Translations under genes and position numbers: made by a program
Shown: piece after piece, positions 1 to 7,955 of the stretch
Numbering within the stretch: position 1 is the first letter of the stretch
Layout: each line of letters begins with the position of its first letter
DNA from: Arthrobacter castelli DSM 16402
GTDB lineage: Bacteria; Actinomycetota; Actinomycetes; Actinomycetales; Micrococcaceae
Reading direction: 5' to 3'
NCBI RefSeq assembly: GCF_000430705.1
Contig: NZ_AUMN01000001.1
Location: 124,001 to 188,000, forward strand
Length of the DNA stretch: 64,000 nt
Notes under the pieces: generated by a model
Seen by the model: the letters and a program-made list of their open reading frames with translations, nothing else
Database searches by the model: none
Told to the model about the DNA's origin: nothing

Positions 1-173
1 TTCGTGCGGTGGGATCGGCGAACGGCAGAAATCCCATCAGTATTATTGTTCCGTGCCATCGAGTCATTGGCGCTGACGGTTCGCTGACCGGTTACGGCGG
101 GGGACTGGAGAGGAAAAGGTTCCTGCTGGATTTGGAGAACCCCGCACGTACACATGAACCGGCGCTCTTCTAA
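1..173 (+). CDS. ogt: Methylated-DNA-protein cysteine methyltransferase, 3' end only
   Basis: This is the C-terminal 56 codons of a suicide O6-alkylguanine-DNA alkyltransferase; the 5' part lies outside the window. The reading frame begins at base 3 with R-A-V-G-S-A-N, followed by the active-site PCHR motif (Cys codon at 54-56) and the glycine-rich G-Y-G-G-G-L-E segment that follows it in the family. It ends with TAA at 171-173. The enzyme transfers an alkyl group from guanine O6 to its own cysteine and is then spent. It overlaps the start of the sigma factor gene, and a second full-length paralogue follows, so the operon encodes two of these enzymes. Family assignment is secure; its activity cannot be judged from a fragment. 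Confidence 0.9.
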   Translation, partial: RAVGSANGRNPISIIVPCHRVIGADGSLTGYGGGLERKRFLLDLENPARTHEPALF

Positions 174-711
174 CCGCATGGAGCCATCGCATATACCCAC
201 GACGCCATCGCAGGCACCTACCGCGGCTGGTCTCGAGCCGTTCGAACACGTGGTCGCGGAGCACGGACGCACCGTCCTGCGTGTTTGCCGGGCGATCCTT
301 GGACCGCACGAGGCGGAGGATGCCTGGTCGGAAACTTTCCTCGCGGCACTGCGCGCCTACCCTGAGCTCGATCCGAGCACGAATGTTCAGGCGTGGCTGG
401 TCACTATTGCCAAGCGGAAGGCGATTGACCAGCGCCGCGCAGCGGCGCGGAACCCTGTACCGGTGAATTCTTTGCCCGATCAGCCCGGAGGCGCCGGAAT
501 CCCGGATTCTCCTGACGGGCAGCTCTGGAAGGCCGTGGGCGCATTACCGCGAAAGCAACGGGAAGCGATCGCATATCACTATTTGGCGGGCATGCCTTAC
601 ATCGAGGTGGCCGGACTGCTCGGCAACTCCGAGTCGGCCGCCCGGCGTGCCGCAGCCGATGGAATGAAGAATCTTCGAAGCAGTTACCAGGGAGCCAGAG
701 ACGATGAGTGA
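154..711 (+). CDS. RNA polymerase sigma factor, ECF/sigma-70 family
   Basis: A 185-residue sigma factor. Region 2 spans roughly residues 31-100, including the [16 protein letters not shown] stretch typical of region 2.4. A region 4 helix-turn-helix lies at about 125-178 (LPRKQREAI, then [12 protein letters not shown]). There is no anti-sigma gene with a zinc-finger signature beside it. The ATG at 154 lies inside the upstream ogt gene (20-bp overlap); the in-frame ATG at 178 is the alternative start and would remove eight residues. Its stop overlaps the start of the next ogt by 8 bp, so the two are probably translationally coupled. Being embedded between two alkyltransferase genes and alkB suggests that it controls alkylation-damage genes (inference). 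Confidence 0.88.
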   Translation: MNRRSSNRMEPSHIPTTPSQAPTAAGLEPFEHVVAEHGRTVLRVCRAILGPHEAEDAWSETFLAALRAYPELDPSTNVQAWLVTIAKRKAIDQRRAAARNPVPVNSLPDQPGGAGIPDSPDGQLWKAVGALPRKQREAIAYHYLAGMPYIEVAGLLGNSESAARRAAADGMKNLRSSYQGARDDE

Positions 712-1339
712 CTTAGACGGTACCGCTAGGGACAGCTGGCAGGACCCTGACAGCGCAATCATCCGCCAATTGAGCGAGGACGACGACGTCAGCCGCCTCC
801 ACGAGCGGCTGGCAGCCGCGGCCCAAAGCGCCGGTGTACTCGATGTTGCCTACGACACTGTTGATACACCTGTCGGCACACTTCTGCTGGCAACTACGGA
901 AGAGGGGTTGGTCCGGGTTGCCTACCCGATCCAGGGCCATGATGCGGTGCTGGCACAACTGGCCTCGGACATCAGTCCACGGATTCTGCATGCCCCTGAG
1001 CAGCTCAGGGAGCCGACTCGCCAACTGGATGAGTACTTTGCGGGCCGCCGGAGACAGTTCGATTTGCAGCTGGACAACCGGCTCTCCCCGGGCTTCCGCC
1101 GGAGCGTGCTGTCGCAATTGCCGGGGATCGGCTATGGCAGCACTGTCAGTTATGGAGAGTTGGCGGCCATGGCGGGAAATCCCAAGGCGGCGCGCGCCGT
1201 CGGCACGGCCTGCGGCGCTAACCCGCTGCCCGTCGTCGTGCCCTGTCACAGGGTTGTCCGCTCTGACGGGTCAGCAGGCGGGTACGCCGGGGGGCCTGAA
1301 GCCAAGGAAGCCCTGCTGAAACTGGAAGGAGCTGCCTAG
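704..1339 (+). CDS. ogt: Methylated-DNA-protein cysteine methyltransferase with N-terminal extension
   Basis: A full-length 211-residue alkyltransferase. The catalytic core occupies about residues 47-207, with R-A-V-G-T-A-C ahead of the PCHR active site (nucleophile Cys181) and the G-G-Y-A-G-G loop after it. The first 45 or so residues (acidic, then a predicted helix around LHERLAAAAQ) are an extension absent from minimal Ogt proteins. There is an additional cysteine at 170, eleven residues before the nucleophile. The gene overlaps the sigma gene by 8 bp and is followed after 1 bp by alkB, so the three form one transcription unit. The extension could contact the sigma factor; that is inference, not visible in the sequence. 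Confidence 0.92.
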   Translation: MSDLDGTARDSWQDPDSAIIRQLSEDDDVSRLHERLAAAAQSAGVLDVAYDTVDTPVGTLLLATTEEGLVRVAYPIQGHDAVLAQLASDISPRILHAPEQLREPTRQLDEYFAGRRRQFDLQLDNRLSPGFRRSVLSQLPGIGYGSTVSYGELAAMAGNPKAARAVGTACGANPLPVVVPCHRVVRSDGSAGGYAGGPEAKEALLKLEGAA

Positions 1340-1340
1340 G

Positions 1341-2000
1341 ATGAGCGGCATGCTGTTACCACGCGAACACAACGAGGTCGCACCAGGCGCGGTGCACGTG
1401 CCGGACTGGCTTGATGGCGCGGAACAACGACGGATCGTTGAGGCGTGCCGCCGCTGGGCGGTTGGCCCGGTACCGATGCGTTCCGCCCGTCTGCCAGGTG
1501 GCCGCCGGATGTCGGTCCAGACTGTTTGCCTGGGCTGGCATTGGCAACCGTACAAGTACAGCAGGACGGCCGACGACGCCGGGGGAGGGCAGGTTGCCGA
1601 GCTGCCGGAATGGATGGCTGAACTGGGGCGCAGGGCCGTGAGCGCCGCCTACCGGGACGAGGATGCGGGACGGGAATATTGTCCGGACACTGCCCTGATT
1701 AACTACTACGACGACGCGGCTGCCATGGGGATGCACCAGGACAAGGACGAGAAAACCGATGCCCCAGTCGTTTCGCTCAGCATCGGTGACAATTGCGTGT
1801 TCAGGTTCGGAAACACAGAAACGCGGACCAAGCCATACACCGACGTCGAACTCCACTCCGGAGACCTGTTCGTGTTCGGCGGGCCCAGCCGGTTCGCCTA
1901 CCATGGCGTGCCGAAAACGTACCCGGGGACGTCGGATCCGGAGTGCGGGATGAAACAAGGGAGGATCAATATCACCATGCGCAGAACCGGCATGGAGTGA
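1341..2000 (+). CDS. alkB: AlkB-type 2-oxoglutarate/Fe(II) dioxygenase
   Basis: A 219-residue DNA/RNA alkylation-repair dioxygenase that oxidatively removes methyl groups such as 1-methyladenine and 3-methylcytosine. The iron ligands are visible as H132-x-D134 (MHQDKDE) and H188 (AYHGV). The 2-oxoglutarate-binding arginines lie in R208-I-N-I-T-M-R214. The N-Y-Y-D motif at 121-124 is also characteristic. The ATG follows the upstream ogt stop after a single base, so it is the last gene of the alkylation-repair operon. Length fits the family. Together with the two Ogt proteins the operon covers both direct-reversal chemistries. Confidence 0.93.
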   Translation: MSGMLLPREHNEVAPGAVHVPDWLDGAEQRRIVEACRRWAVGPVPMRSARLPGGRRMSVQTVCLGWHWQPYKYSRTADDAGGGQVAELPEWMAELGRRAVSAAYRDEDAGREYCPDTALINYYDDAAAMGMHQDKDEKTDAPVVSLSIGDNCVFRFGNTETRTKPYTDVELHSGDLFVFGGPSRFAYHGVPKTYPGTSDPECGMKQGRINITMRRTGME

Positions 2001-2001
2001 A

Positions 2002-2077
2002 TGGTGCCCTCGATAGGATTCGAACCTACGACTTTCTGCTCCGGAGGCAGACGCTCTATCCCCTGAGCTACGAGGGC
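2002..2077 (-). tRNA. tRNA-Arg (anticodon CCG)
   Basis: The minus strand reads as a complete cloverleaf. The 7-bp acceptor stem GCCCTCG/CGAGGGC lies at 2071-2077 and 2006-2012. The D arm contains AGCTCAGGGGATAGAGC. The anticodon loop is CTCCGGA with anticodon CCG. The T arm contains GGTTCGAATCC. The discriminator base is A, and the CCA end is encoded (2002-2004). It reads CGG arginine codons. It lies antisense just beyond the end of alkB. Confidence 0.97.
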
Positions 2078-2247
2078 CCGACGCGGAAACTTCCACATCA
2101 ATTGGGAACTAAAAAAGCTTAGCAGGTCATCGGCGTTGAGTCGTAACCGGGCCTGGCCCGACGCCGTTAAGGTCTTGCTGCGAAACCGCTGCGGGTAGGA
2201 TGAGCGTCTACATAGGTCCTGACGAGTTGGAGCTTGGGGGAACGGGA

Positions 2248-2517
2248 ATGAATCCGGTCGTACCGATGTGGTTTGAAGTGGCTGCGCTGCTTCCGGTGAT
2301 CGTGCACTTGGTGCTGTTCGTGCTGGCACTGATCAGTATTGGACGCAGCCGTCGCCATACCTCCACGGCGAAGGGTGTGTGGGTACTCGTCAGCATTCTC
2401 ATACCGCTTCTTGGCCCGGTTCTATGGTTCCTGATCGGCCGTAATGCGCCGTCGGGTCTCGAAGTCGACCACGCTGCGGGGGTAAATAGCCGTCCGCGGG
2501 AGGGCTCAAGCGAGTAA
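2248..2517 (+). CDS. Small membrane protein, PLDc_N-type
   Basis: About 89 residues with two transmembrane segments (WFEVAALLPVIVHLVLFVLAL and GVWVLVSILIPLLGPVLWFLIG). The second ends in the P-x-x-W-F-L-I-G-R pattern of the phospholipase D nuclease N-terminal (PLDc_N) membrane module found as a stand-alone protein in many actinobacteria. No catalytic HKD motif is present, so no enzymatic role is claimed. The start at 2248 is preferred over the upstream in-frame ATG at 2200 because GGGGGAACGGGA lies immediately before it. Confidence 0.75.
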   Translation: MNPVVPMWFEVAALLPVIVHLVLFVLALISIGRSRRHTSTAKGVWVLVSILIPLLGPVLWFLIGRNAPSGLEVDHAAGVNSRPREGSSE

Positions 2518-2558
2518 GCAGCCGCAATATTTCAACTGGCACGACAGGCGGCTGTAAG

Positions 2559-3998
2559 GTGCTGGATGTGTCCACGCTGCCTGCTTCCCGCCTGCCAGTA
2601 GGAGAGGCGGGACGCTTCCGCGGGCGGCTTCTGGTGCTCGCCGGGATCCTGCTGTTCGGCATTACGCTGAGGATGGCCGTGACGGCCGTTTCGCCGCTGA
2701 TCAGCCGGATCGGCGAGGACATCACCTTGTCCGCGGCCACCATCGGCCTGCTGGGGACCTTGCCCACTGCCACATTCGCCGTTTTCGGCTTCATGACGCC
2801 CTACGTGATCCGGTGGGCGAGCCTTGAGCGGCTGCTCGGGATTTTTATTGCCGCGGCGGTGCTGGGGCAGGTCGGGCGTGCTTTGGTGACCGGGACCGTG
2901 CCATTCATGGTGCTCAGCGTGGTGGCGCTGGCGGGCCTTGGCGCCGGCAATGTGCTGCTTCCACCGTTGGTTAAGAAGTACTTTCCGGACAAGATCGGCC
3001 TGCTGACCGCGCTGTATTCAACGTCGTTGGCCCTGGGAACTGCATTGCCGCCGCAATTCGCGGTGCCGGTGGCCGGTTCGGTGGGCTGGCGGTTCTCCAT
3101 CGCCATGTGGGCTGCGTTCAGTCTGCTGGCTGCCGTCCCCTGGGTCTCTCTGGTGTGGGGACAACGACGGCGGGACGATGGCGGCGGTCTGCAAGAACCG
3201 GGAGGGCCGGCCGGGTCCGCAGCTGATGCGTCCACCGCATCCGGTGAAGGCTCCGCCGATGAACGGTCGACTGCTGAAGGCTCCGCTATTAAGGGGCGAG
3301 GTGCTGAAGAGGCCGACGTGGCCCGCGCCGGTGCGGCGGATCCGGATACCGGAACCACCGGAACCACCGGATCAACCGCTTCGGGCAGCGAAGCCCGGAT
3401 GCGGATCAACCTGTGGAAGTCCCCGCTCGCGCTGGGGCTGACGTTCATGTTCGGCTGCACCTCGTTGCAGACGTACGCTATGTTCGCTTGGCTGCCGCAG
3501 ATGCTGACCGAGGCCGGGTTGTCCGCGGGCCAGGCTGGCAGCATGCTCGCCCTGTTCGGCATTCTGGGTCTGCCGCTGAGCTTGCTGGTGCCGATCATTG
3601 CCGCCCGGATGCGCAATCCCTTTCCGGTGGTGATGATCTTCCTGAGCTGCTTCGTCGCCGGCTACACCGGGCTGCTGCTGGTTCCGGAACAGACCACCTG
3701 GCTCTGGGTGGTACTGGTGGGGCTTGGGCCCGGAACATTCCCGATGGCGCTGGTGATGATCAACCTGCGGACCCGCACGCACGTCGGCGCCGGCGCGCTG
3801 TCGGGATTCGGCCAGGGCGTCGGCTATGCGCTTGCGTGTTCCGGGCCGTTACTGTTCGGCATTCTGGAGGCGGCCACGGGCAGTTGGTTGGCCTCGTTCG
3901 CCTTCCTGGGCGGGACGTTGGTGCTGCTGGGGATTGGCTCCTTCATCGCTTGCCGGCCGGCGATGCTCGAAGACGGACCGGGAGTGTCCTGGCGTTAG
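2559..3998 (+). CDS. MFS transporter, CynX/NimT (cyanate/nitroimidazole) type
   Basis: A 479-residue, roughly 12-helix major facilitator protein. The first half starts at GRLLVLAGILLFGITLRMAV, where the R-x-A-V-T-A-V-S-P-L pattern after the first helix is characteristic of the CynX/NimT subfamily. The start is GTG at 2559, or possibly the next GTG at 2568. Between helices 6 and 7 (about residues 203-283) sits a roughly 80-residue hydrophilic linker of Gly, Ala, Ser, Thr and Glu with short repeats, longer than usual for this family. The substrate cannot be deduced. It converges on the monooxygenase pair downstream. Confidence 0.85.
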   Translation: MLDVSTLPASRLPVGEAGRFRGRLLVLAGILLFGITLRMAVTAVSPLISRIGEDITLSAATIGLLGTLPTATFAVFGFMTPYVIRWASLERLLGIFIAAAVLGQVGRALVTGTVPFMVLSVVALAGLGAGNVLLPPLVKKYFPDKIGLLTALYSTSLALGTALPPQFAVPVAGSVGWRFSIAMWAAFSLLAAVPWVSLVWGQRRRDDGGGLQEPGGPAGSAADASTASGEGSADERSTAEGSAIKGRGAEEADVARAGAADPDTGTTGTTGSTASGSEARMRINLWKSPLALGLTFMFGCTSLQTYAMFAWLPQMLTEAGLSAGQAGSMLALFGILGLPLSLLVPIIAARMRNPFPVVMIFLSCFVAGYTGLLLVPEQTTWLWVVLVGLGPGTFPMALVMINLRTRTHVGAGALSGFGQGVGYALACSGPLLFGILEAATGSWLASFAFLGGTLVLLGIGSFIACRPAMLEDGPGVSWR

Positions 3999-4032
3999 CC
4001 GGTCTTGTTGGGCTGAAGGAACGTCGGGCACG

Positions 4033-4311
4033 TCAGGCACTGTCGGGGCGGGTGAGCAACCGGATCTGCGTTCCGGGTCTGACAGCCGCCCGCTCCCAGG
4101 CCTGCTCAAGTTGCGGGCTTTGGATATACCGCCGGGCCCGGTCGAGGTCTTCGAACTCGAACAGGATGACCAGTTCGTTGGGATCCGCCGAACCCTGCAG
4201 CACGAGAGCGCTGACGCAGCCCGCTTCCGCCCGCATCTCAGCGGCACTATCGAACGTCTGCTTCCATTGGTGGTAGTTGTCCGTGGCTTGCTGGACGAGC
4301 ACATACGGCAT
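4033..4311 (-). CDS. Dimeric alpha/beta-barrel (antibiotic monooxygenase/cyclase-like) protein
   Basis: A 92-residue protein starting M-P-Y-V-L-V-Q-Q-A, with the beta-alpha-beta-beta pattern of small ferredoxin-like dimeric barrel proteins and the F-E-F-E-D-L-D-R-A-R strand-helix junction common in them. The start at 4311 is chosen because its ATG shares one base with the TGA stop of the upstream monooxygenase (TGATG), a coupled arrangement; a longer reading to 4350 would overlap that gene. Pairing with a FAD monooxygenase suggests that it acts on or protects the same substrate, or serves as an accessory cyclase or monooxygenase (inference). Confidence 0.7.
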   Translation of the reverse strand: MPYVLVQQATDNYHQWKQTFDSAAEMRAEAGCVSALVLQGSADPNELVILFEFEDLDRARRYIQSPQLEQAWERAAVRPGTQIRLLTRPDSA

Positions 4312-5816
4312 CAGTAACGTTCCTGGCTTCCTTGATGGTTCCCGTCCCAATGGGCGAGTGCTTCATGCACGCCGACCTCCAACGCACGCGGATCGGCCTC
4401 ATTACTGGCCCACGCCACATACCCATCCGGACGCACCAGCACGGCGTTGGCAGGAACGGTGTCTTCAACCGTCACTGAGATGACACGGTCGCGCCAGAAT
4501 TCGGGTAATCCGGGCAGGCGATGGTGGCTGAGGAGCACGAACTTCCCCGGGCGCAGTGCCTCATACAGACGGCGTGGCCCCTGTCCGGACTGCACCAACG
4601 GCAGATCGGGTGCCCGGTGGCCGACGAGCCGATGTTCACCGGCAGCTGCCGGGTAGGAGATGGCGATGCCGGACACGGCCGCCGCTGCTTGCGGCTGGAC
4701 CAATCCGAGTCGTCCGGCAGTGCCTTTCAGCAGCGTGCGGAGCAGCCGGCTGGCCCAGGAGCGGGCGAGTGCGAGACGAAGTAACAGGCCGCTGCCGCGC
4801 AGAACGGCCCGGCCCACCGGATGCCGCTCTGACTGATAACTATCCAGCAGGGCTTCCGGCCCCCGCCCGTGCACCGCGGCGGCGAGCTTCCAACCAAGAT
4901 TAGCGGCGTCCTGCATGCCGGTATTCATTCCCTGTCCGCCTGCGGGAGAGTGCACATGCGCGGCGTCACCGGCCAGGAGCACTCGCCCCTGCCGGTAACT
5001 GGTGACCTGGCGTTCGTCGCTGTGGAAGCGGGACATCCAGCGCGCTTCGTGCATCCCGTAGTCGGTCCCAAGGACCGACTTGACGATGTGCTGGATTTCG
5101 TCGAGGTCAACCGGTGAAGTGTCGGGCAACTGCCGGCGCCTGTTCCAGGCAATGACCCGGTACCAGCCATCGCCGAACGGTGCCAGGAAAGCGAATCCGT
5201 CACCGGCGGCGTCGACGGTCAACACCTCTGCAGGCTGTGTGCGCAGGCGGACATCGGCGAGAATGACTGACTGTACTGCCGATTTTCCGGGAAACGAGAG
5301 GTTCATCGCCTTCCGCACCGTACTGCCGACACCGTCGGCGCCGACGACGTATGCTGCCCGGCGGGCAGAGCGGTCACCATCATTGCCGCGGATGTCGACC
5401 TCGACGCCGTCGGCGTCCTGATGTAAACCGACGACGTCCGCATTGGACACTATTTCGACGCCAAGCTGTTGCGCCCGGGCTGCGAGCACCCGCTCGGTGT
5501 TGTACTGCGGCGTCACCAACACGTAGGGATACCGGGTGGTCAGCCGTGACAGGTCAATCTCGAGCCGGCCGAAGAGGCGCAGTCCGCCCACCTGGGCGCC
5601 GGTGGCGGCCAGGTCATCACCGACGCCGCGGGCGTCCAGTATCTCCAGCGTGCGGGCGTGAACGGCGAACGCCCGGGTGAGATTCGATTCCTCCCCGCGG
5701 CGTTCGAGAACCTGGCAGGACACACCTGCCCGGGCAAGATCACCGGCCAGCAGCAATCCTGTAGGTCCGGCGCCCACGATGATCACATCGGCGTCGCTAC
5801 CCGTCTGTTGCTCCAT
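4311..5816 (-). CDS. FAD-dependent aromatic monooxygenase (PheA/TfdB family)
   Basis: A 501-residue flavoprotein hydroxylase. It has an N-terminal Rossmann dinucleotide-binding motif (VIIVGAGPTGLLLAG, from residue 11) and the second FAD motif G-D-A-A-H-V-H-S-P at about 283, followed by G-Q-G-M-N-T-G-M-Q-D-A. The C-terminal thioredoxin-like domain typical of phenol and polyketide hydroxylases is present but short. Such enzymes use NAD(P)H and O2 to hydroxylate aromatic rings; the substrate is unknown. The ATG at 5816 is preceded by GGAGGTATTGCA on the minus strand, a good ribosome site. It is translationally coupled to the small barrel protein downstream. Confidence 0.88.
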   Translation of the reverse strand: MEQQTGSDADVIIVGAGPTGLLLAGDLARAGVSCQVLERRGEESNLTRAFAVHARTLEILDARGVGDDLAATGAQVGGLRLFGRLEIDLSRLTTRYPYVLVTPQYNTERVLAARAQQLGVEIVSNADVVGLHQDADGVEVDIRGNDGDRSARRAAYVVGADGVGSTVRKAMNLSFPGKSAVQSVILADVRLRTQPAEVLTVDAAGDGFAFLAPFGDGWYRVIAWNRRRQLPDTSPVDLDEIQHIVKSVLGTDYGMHEARWMSRFHSDERQVTSYRQGRVLLAGDAAHVHSPAGGQGMNTGMQDAANLGWKLAAAVHGRGPEALLDSYQSERHPVGRAVLRGSGLLLRLALARSWASRLLRTLLKGTAGRLGLVQPQAAAAVSGIAISYPAAAGEHRLVGHRAPDLPLVQSGQGPRRLYEALRPGKFVLLSHHRLPGLPEFWRDRVISVTVEDTVPANAVLVRPDGYVAWASNEADPRALEVGVHEALAHWDGNHQGSQERY

Positions 5817-6207
5817 TGCAATACCTCCGGCACAGGGGACGCATCACTTGGAGTCTAGGTGCCAGTGGGACTGCACTCAACGGTACGGTGGCTTGGAACC
5901 CGCCTCAATCGTCATCCCTGCAGGCCGCTGACCGGTAGCTTTGCTTTGCATCCTCAAGCCGAAATTCCGCGCTTCGTGTCATATTCCTACAGCCGGTCCA
6001 CGCGTTATTAATCTGACCGTCGTCGAAGCACCTTCCCCAGTCAACAGTCCTTCGATACATAATTATTCGGCCGGGACCACCCTCCTGGGAAGTGTAAGCG
6101 GAATCGGCGCCGCGCCCACGGTCATACCCATCACTGGCCGGCAACGTGTATAAGTTGAGGATCCTCAACGGTCATTTGCACCTATGCCATGTCGAACGCA
6201 AGTAGAA
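5817..6207. other. Gene-free stretch of 391 bp with a perfect palindrome
   Basis: No convincing coding sequence on either strand. An 87-codon minus-strand frame at 5905-6168 has no recognisable features. Base composition is more AT-rich than the flanking genes. It must carry the promoter of the monooxygenase gene. A perfect 16-bp palindrome lies at 6154-6169. Confidence 0.5.
6154..6169. promoter_or_regulatory. Perfect 16-bp palindrome, candidate operator
   Basis: GTTGAGGATCCTCAAC is completely self-complementary. It sits about 340 bp upstream of the monooxygenase start and 40 bp beyond the stop of the membrane protein gene. It could be a dimer-binding site or chance; no paired regulator gene is nearby. 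Confidence 0.3.
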
Positions 6208-6783
6208 TCACTGTGTTTGCTGCAGCTTACGGTCTGATGCGACCGCGTAGAACTCGTTGGATTCCCTGCGCCATAACAGGGTCAGGATCACGATGGCCAA
6301 CAGCAGGTTGAGCACGGTAAGAATCATCGCAATTACCGTCTGATTAGCGATGAAGATGCCGTTGAGCGTGGAAAGAAAATTGAGAGCACCAAGCACCGTG
6401 GCGACAATCCGGGCCCACGCACGGCCCTGGCCGTTCTTCCAAGCCATCCAAATCCATAAAAGGACAGTAACGACGGAAGTGCCAATTGCGGTGCCAATTG
6501 CAAAGCCATAGGTGGCAAACTCCTGGCCACTCTGCTGCAATTGTGCGCTGACCTGGTTCTCCGACGTGCCCATGAGCACCAAGGAGGCGATCAATGAAAC
6601 TAAGCTGATGACAGCTCCTATCCGCATCATCAGGACAGCTGTCCTGACGGATTGCGGCTGCGGGATATCCTGCCTGACGGGTTGGTCCTGGCCTGCGTTT
6701 TGATGCCATCGTCCAGGCCCTTCTTCTCCAGTGTGTTGGGAGCGATTGTCCGAGTCGTCCGCCGGTGGAGGCATGCTGCTCAT
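6208..6783 (-). CDS. Four-helix membrane protein of unknown function
   Basis: A 191-residue protein. An N-terminal hydrophilic segment of about 45 residues (rich in Asp, Gln and Pro) is followed by four predicted transmembrane helices: near residues 47-70 (VLMMRIGAVISLVSLIASLVL), 92-113, 124-145 and 148-167. The helix pattern resembles small DUF4064/DoxX-like membrane proteins, but I do not recognise the family firmly. A GAGGAAG ribosome site precedes the ATG at 6783. It lies in the lower-GC region and has no operon partner. Confidence 0.7.
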   Translation of the reverse strand: MSSMPPPADDSDNRSQHTGEEGPGRWHQNAGQDQPVRQDIPQPQSVRTAVLMMRIGAVISLVSLIASLVLMGTSENQVSAQLQQSGQEFATYGFAIGTAIGTSVVTVLLWIWMAWKNGQGRAWARIVATVLGALNFLSTLNGIFIANQTVIAMILTVLNLLLAIVILTLLWRRESNEFYAVASDRKLQQTQ

Positions 6784-7247
6784 GAATGCTTCCTCACATC
6801 GAGTGCCAATTCATCTTGGGAGACTTTGAGCCTTCCAGACCCGACGTTACGGGCGGAGCACGCCGGCCCGCTAGGGCATCCCCAACTGACGGGGACAAAC
6901 AGGGACGCTCGGAACAGCCCGATGATCATTGCAAGATATTCCATTGCCCCTCTTGCGGATCAGACTTCGTAGAAGGTCTGTCTGACGAGCCTACCGGCTC
7001 CACTGAATTCCTCTTCCGACAAGGAACTGAGACGACGTCGACAACCCACCCCCCGGCTTGCAGCGTCACTTGAGGATCGGCTTGCGGTCGCCTCGCAGGG
7101 TCTGGAGTATGGACGTAGAAGGGTCGCCGTATGCCGCCTGTTGTGGCAATGGACTAACCCCGGTAAAGTCTTAATTGCGAGGGACAGTAGTCCTGAGAAG
7201 TAAGTCTGGCAGTCTTCCGGATGGTACGACGAGCCAGGCTTGCGTAT
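6784..7247. other. Gene-free stretch of 464 bp
   Basis: No supported gene. A 95-codon plus-strand frame (6786-7073) contains a CPSCG knuckle but otherwise looks like random translation. The stretch must hold the promoter of the minus-strand membrane protein. Nothing else is recognised. Confidence 0.5.
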
Positions 7248-7803
7248 TTAAAGGGTGCGCACTTCTGCCACCAGCGGTGCGGCCTGCTCGATCCAGGAAC
7301 CGCCGCGCTGATGGCACCACGCGACGGCGTCGCTCACCCAGAGCGGGGGCTCGTCGTTTCGTCTCATGGGCGTGTACTCAAGTGCGGCGCCATGGTGGTT
7401 CCGCAATTGCGCGGCGATCACCTGCCTGTCCGCTTTGGCCAGCGAGTCATCCTGCTCCAGGATCAGCTTGCCAGCGTCGGCGTCGCAAAGATCGTCGATG
7501 AGGGCATTAAGACATGCGGGGCGGGCCGCCTTGTCAGGTAGACCACGGATCACACATACACCAGTGTTTGCACTTCTATGCTTGCCGCACCGGCAAGGAA
7601 AGCTTTACGCACTGCATCCTTCTCGCTCTTGAAGTGCACTGCGGCCGAGTTCTTGTGCCGAAGTCCGCGAAGGATGCGGCGCGAAGGATGCGGGGGGCCT
7701 CAGCGACATCGCTGGGGGAAATGACAGCGGCTGCGATGTAGTATCTCTTTGCCTTCGACTCGTCGACGAAGACCTGAGCGTGGCTGGGAATCGCAAAATC
7801 CAT
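7248..7803 (-). pseudogene. Frameshifted DUF3800-like protein
   Basis: The minus strand encodes one protein split over three frames. The start at 7803 reads MDFAIPSHAQVFVDESK, then YYIAAAVISPSDV, the Asp-Glu-Ser opening seen in DUF3800 proteins. It continues in a second frame as R-G-L-R-H-K-N-S-A-A-V-H-F-K-S-E-K-D and then in a third frame to the TAA at 7248 (ending VSDAVAWCHQRGGSW, like the C-terminal Asp helix of DUF3800). The first shift coincides with a perfect 14-bp tandem duplication (7666-7693). The second is at about 7548-7556, where TATGTGTGATC looks like a 2-bp TG expansion. DUF3800 proteins are predicted RNase H-fold enzymes often found in mobile or defence contexts. The family call is tentative; the broken frame is clear. 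Confidence 0.65.
7666..7693. repeat. 14-bp perfect tandem duplication that breaks a gene
   Basis: Two adjacent identical copies of CGCGAAGGATGCGG. Removing one copy restores the reading frame from the first to the second segment of the DUF3800-like pseudogene, so this is the probable inactivating event. Confidence 0.85.
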
Positions 7804-7955
7804 GCATTCGAACCTATCCGGACTGGCTGAAATGGCATGGATCTAACCGGCAACCATGGGAGGCGACCCGACGCCTCCAGCGTGAGTTGAGGCCAGTTCC
7901 GACCATCCACCAGCGAAATCAATTCTGAGCAACAAGGAGTCCCACAGCGGATGCT

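Noticed and set aside
5905-6168. 87-codon minus-strand frame upstream of the monooxygenase
   Set aside because: TTG start inside the palindrome, no ribosome site, no recognisable domain.
6786-7073. 95-codon plus-strand frame with a CPSCG knuckle
   Set aside because: Only one knuckle, otherwise random-looking; no ribosome site and no second Cys pair.
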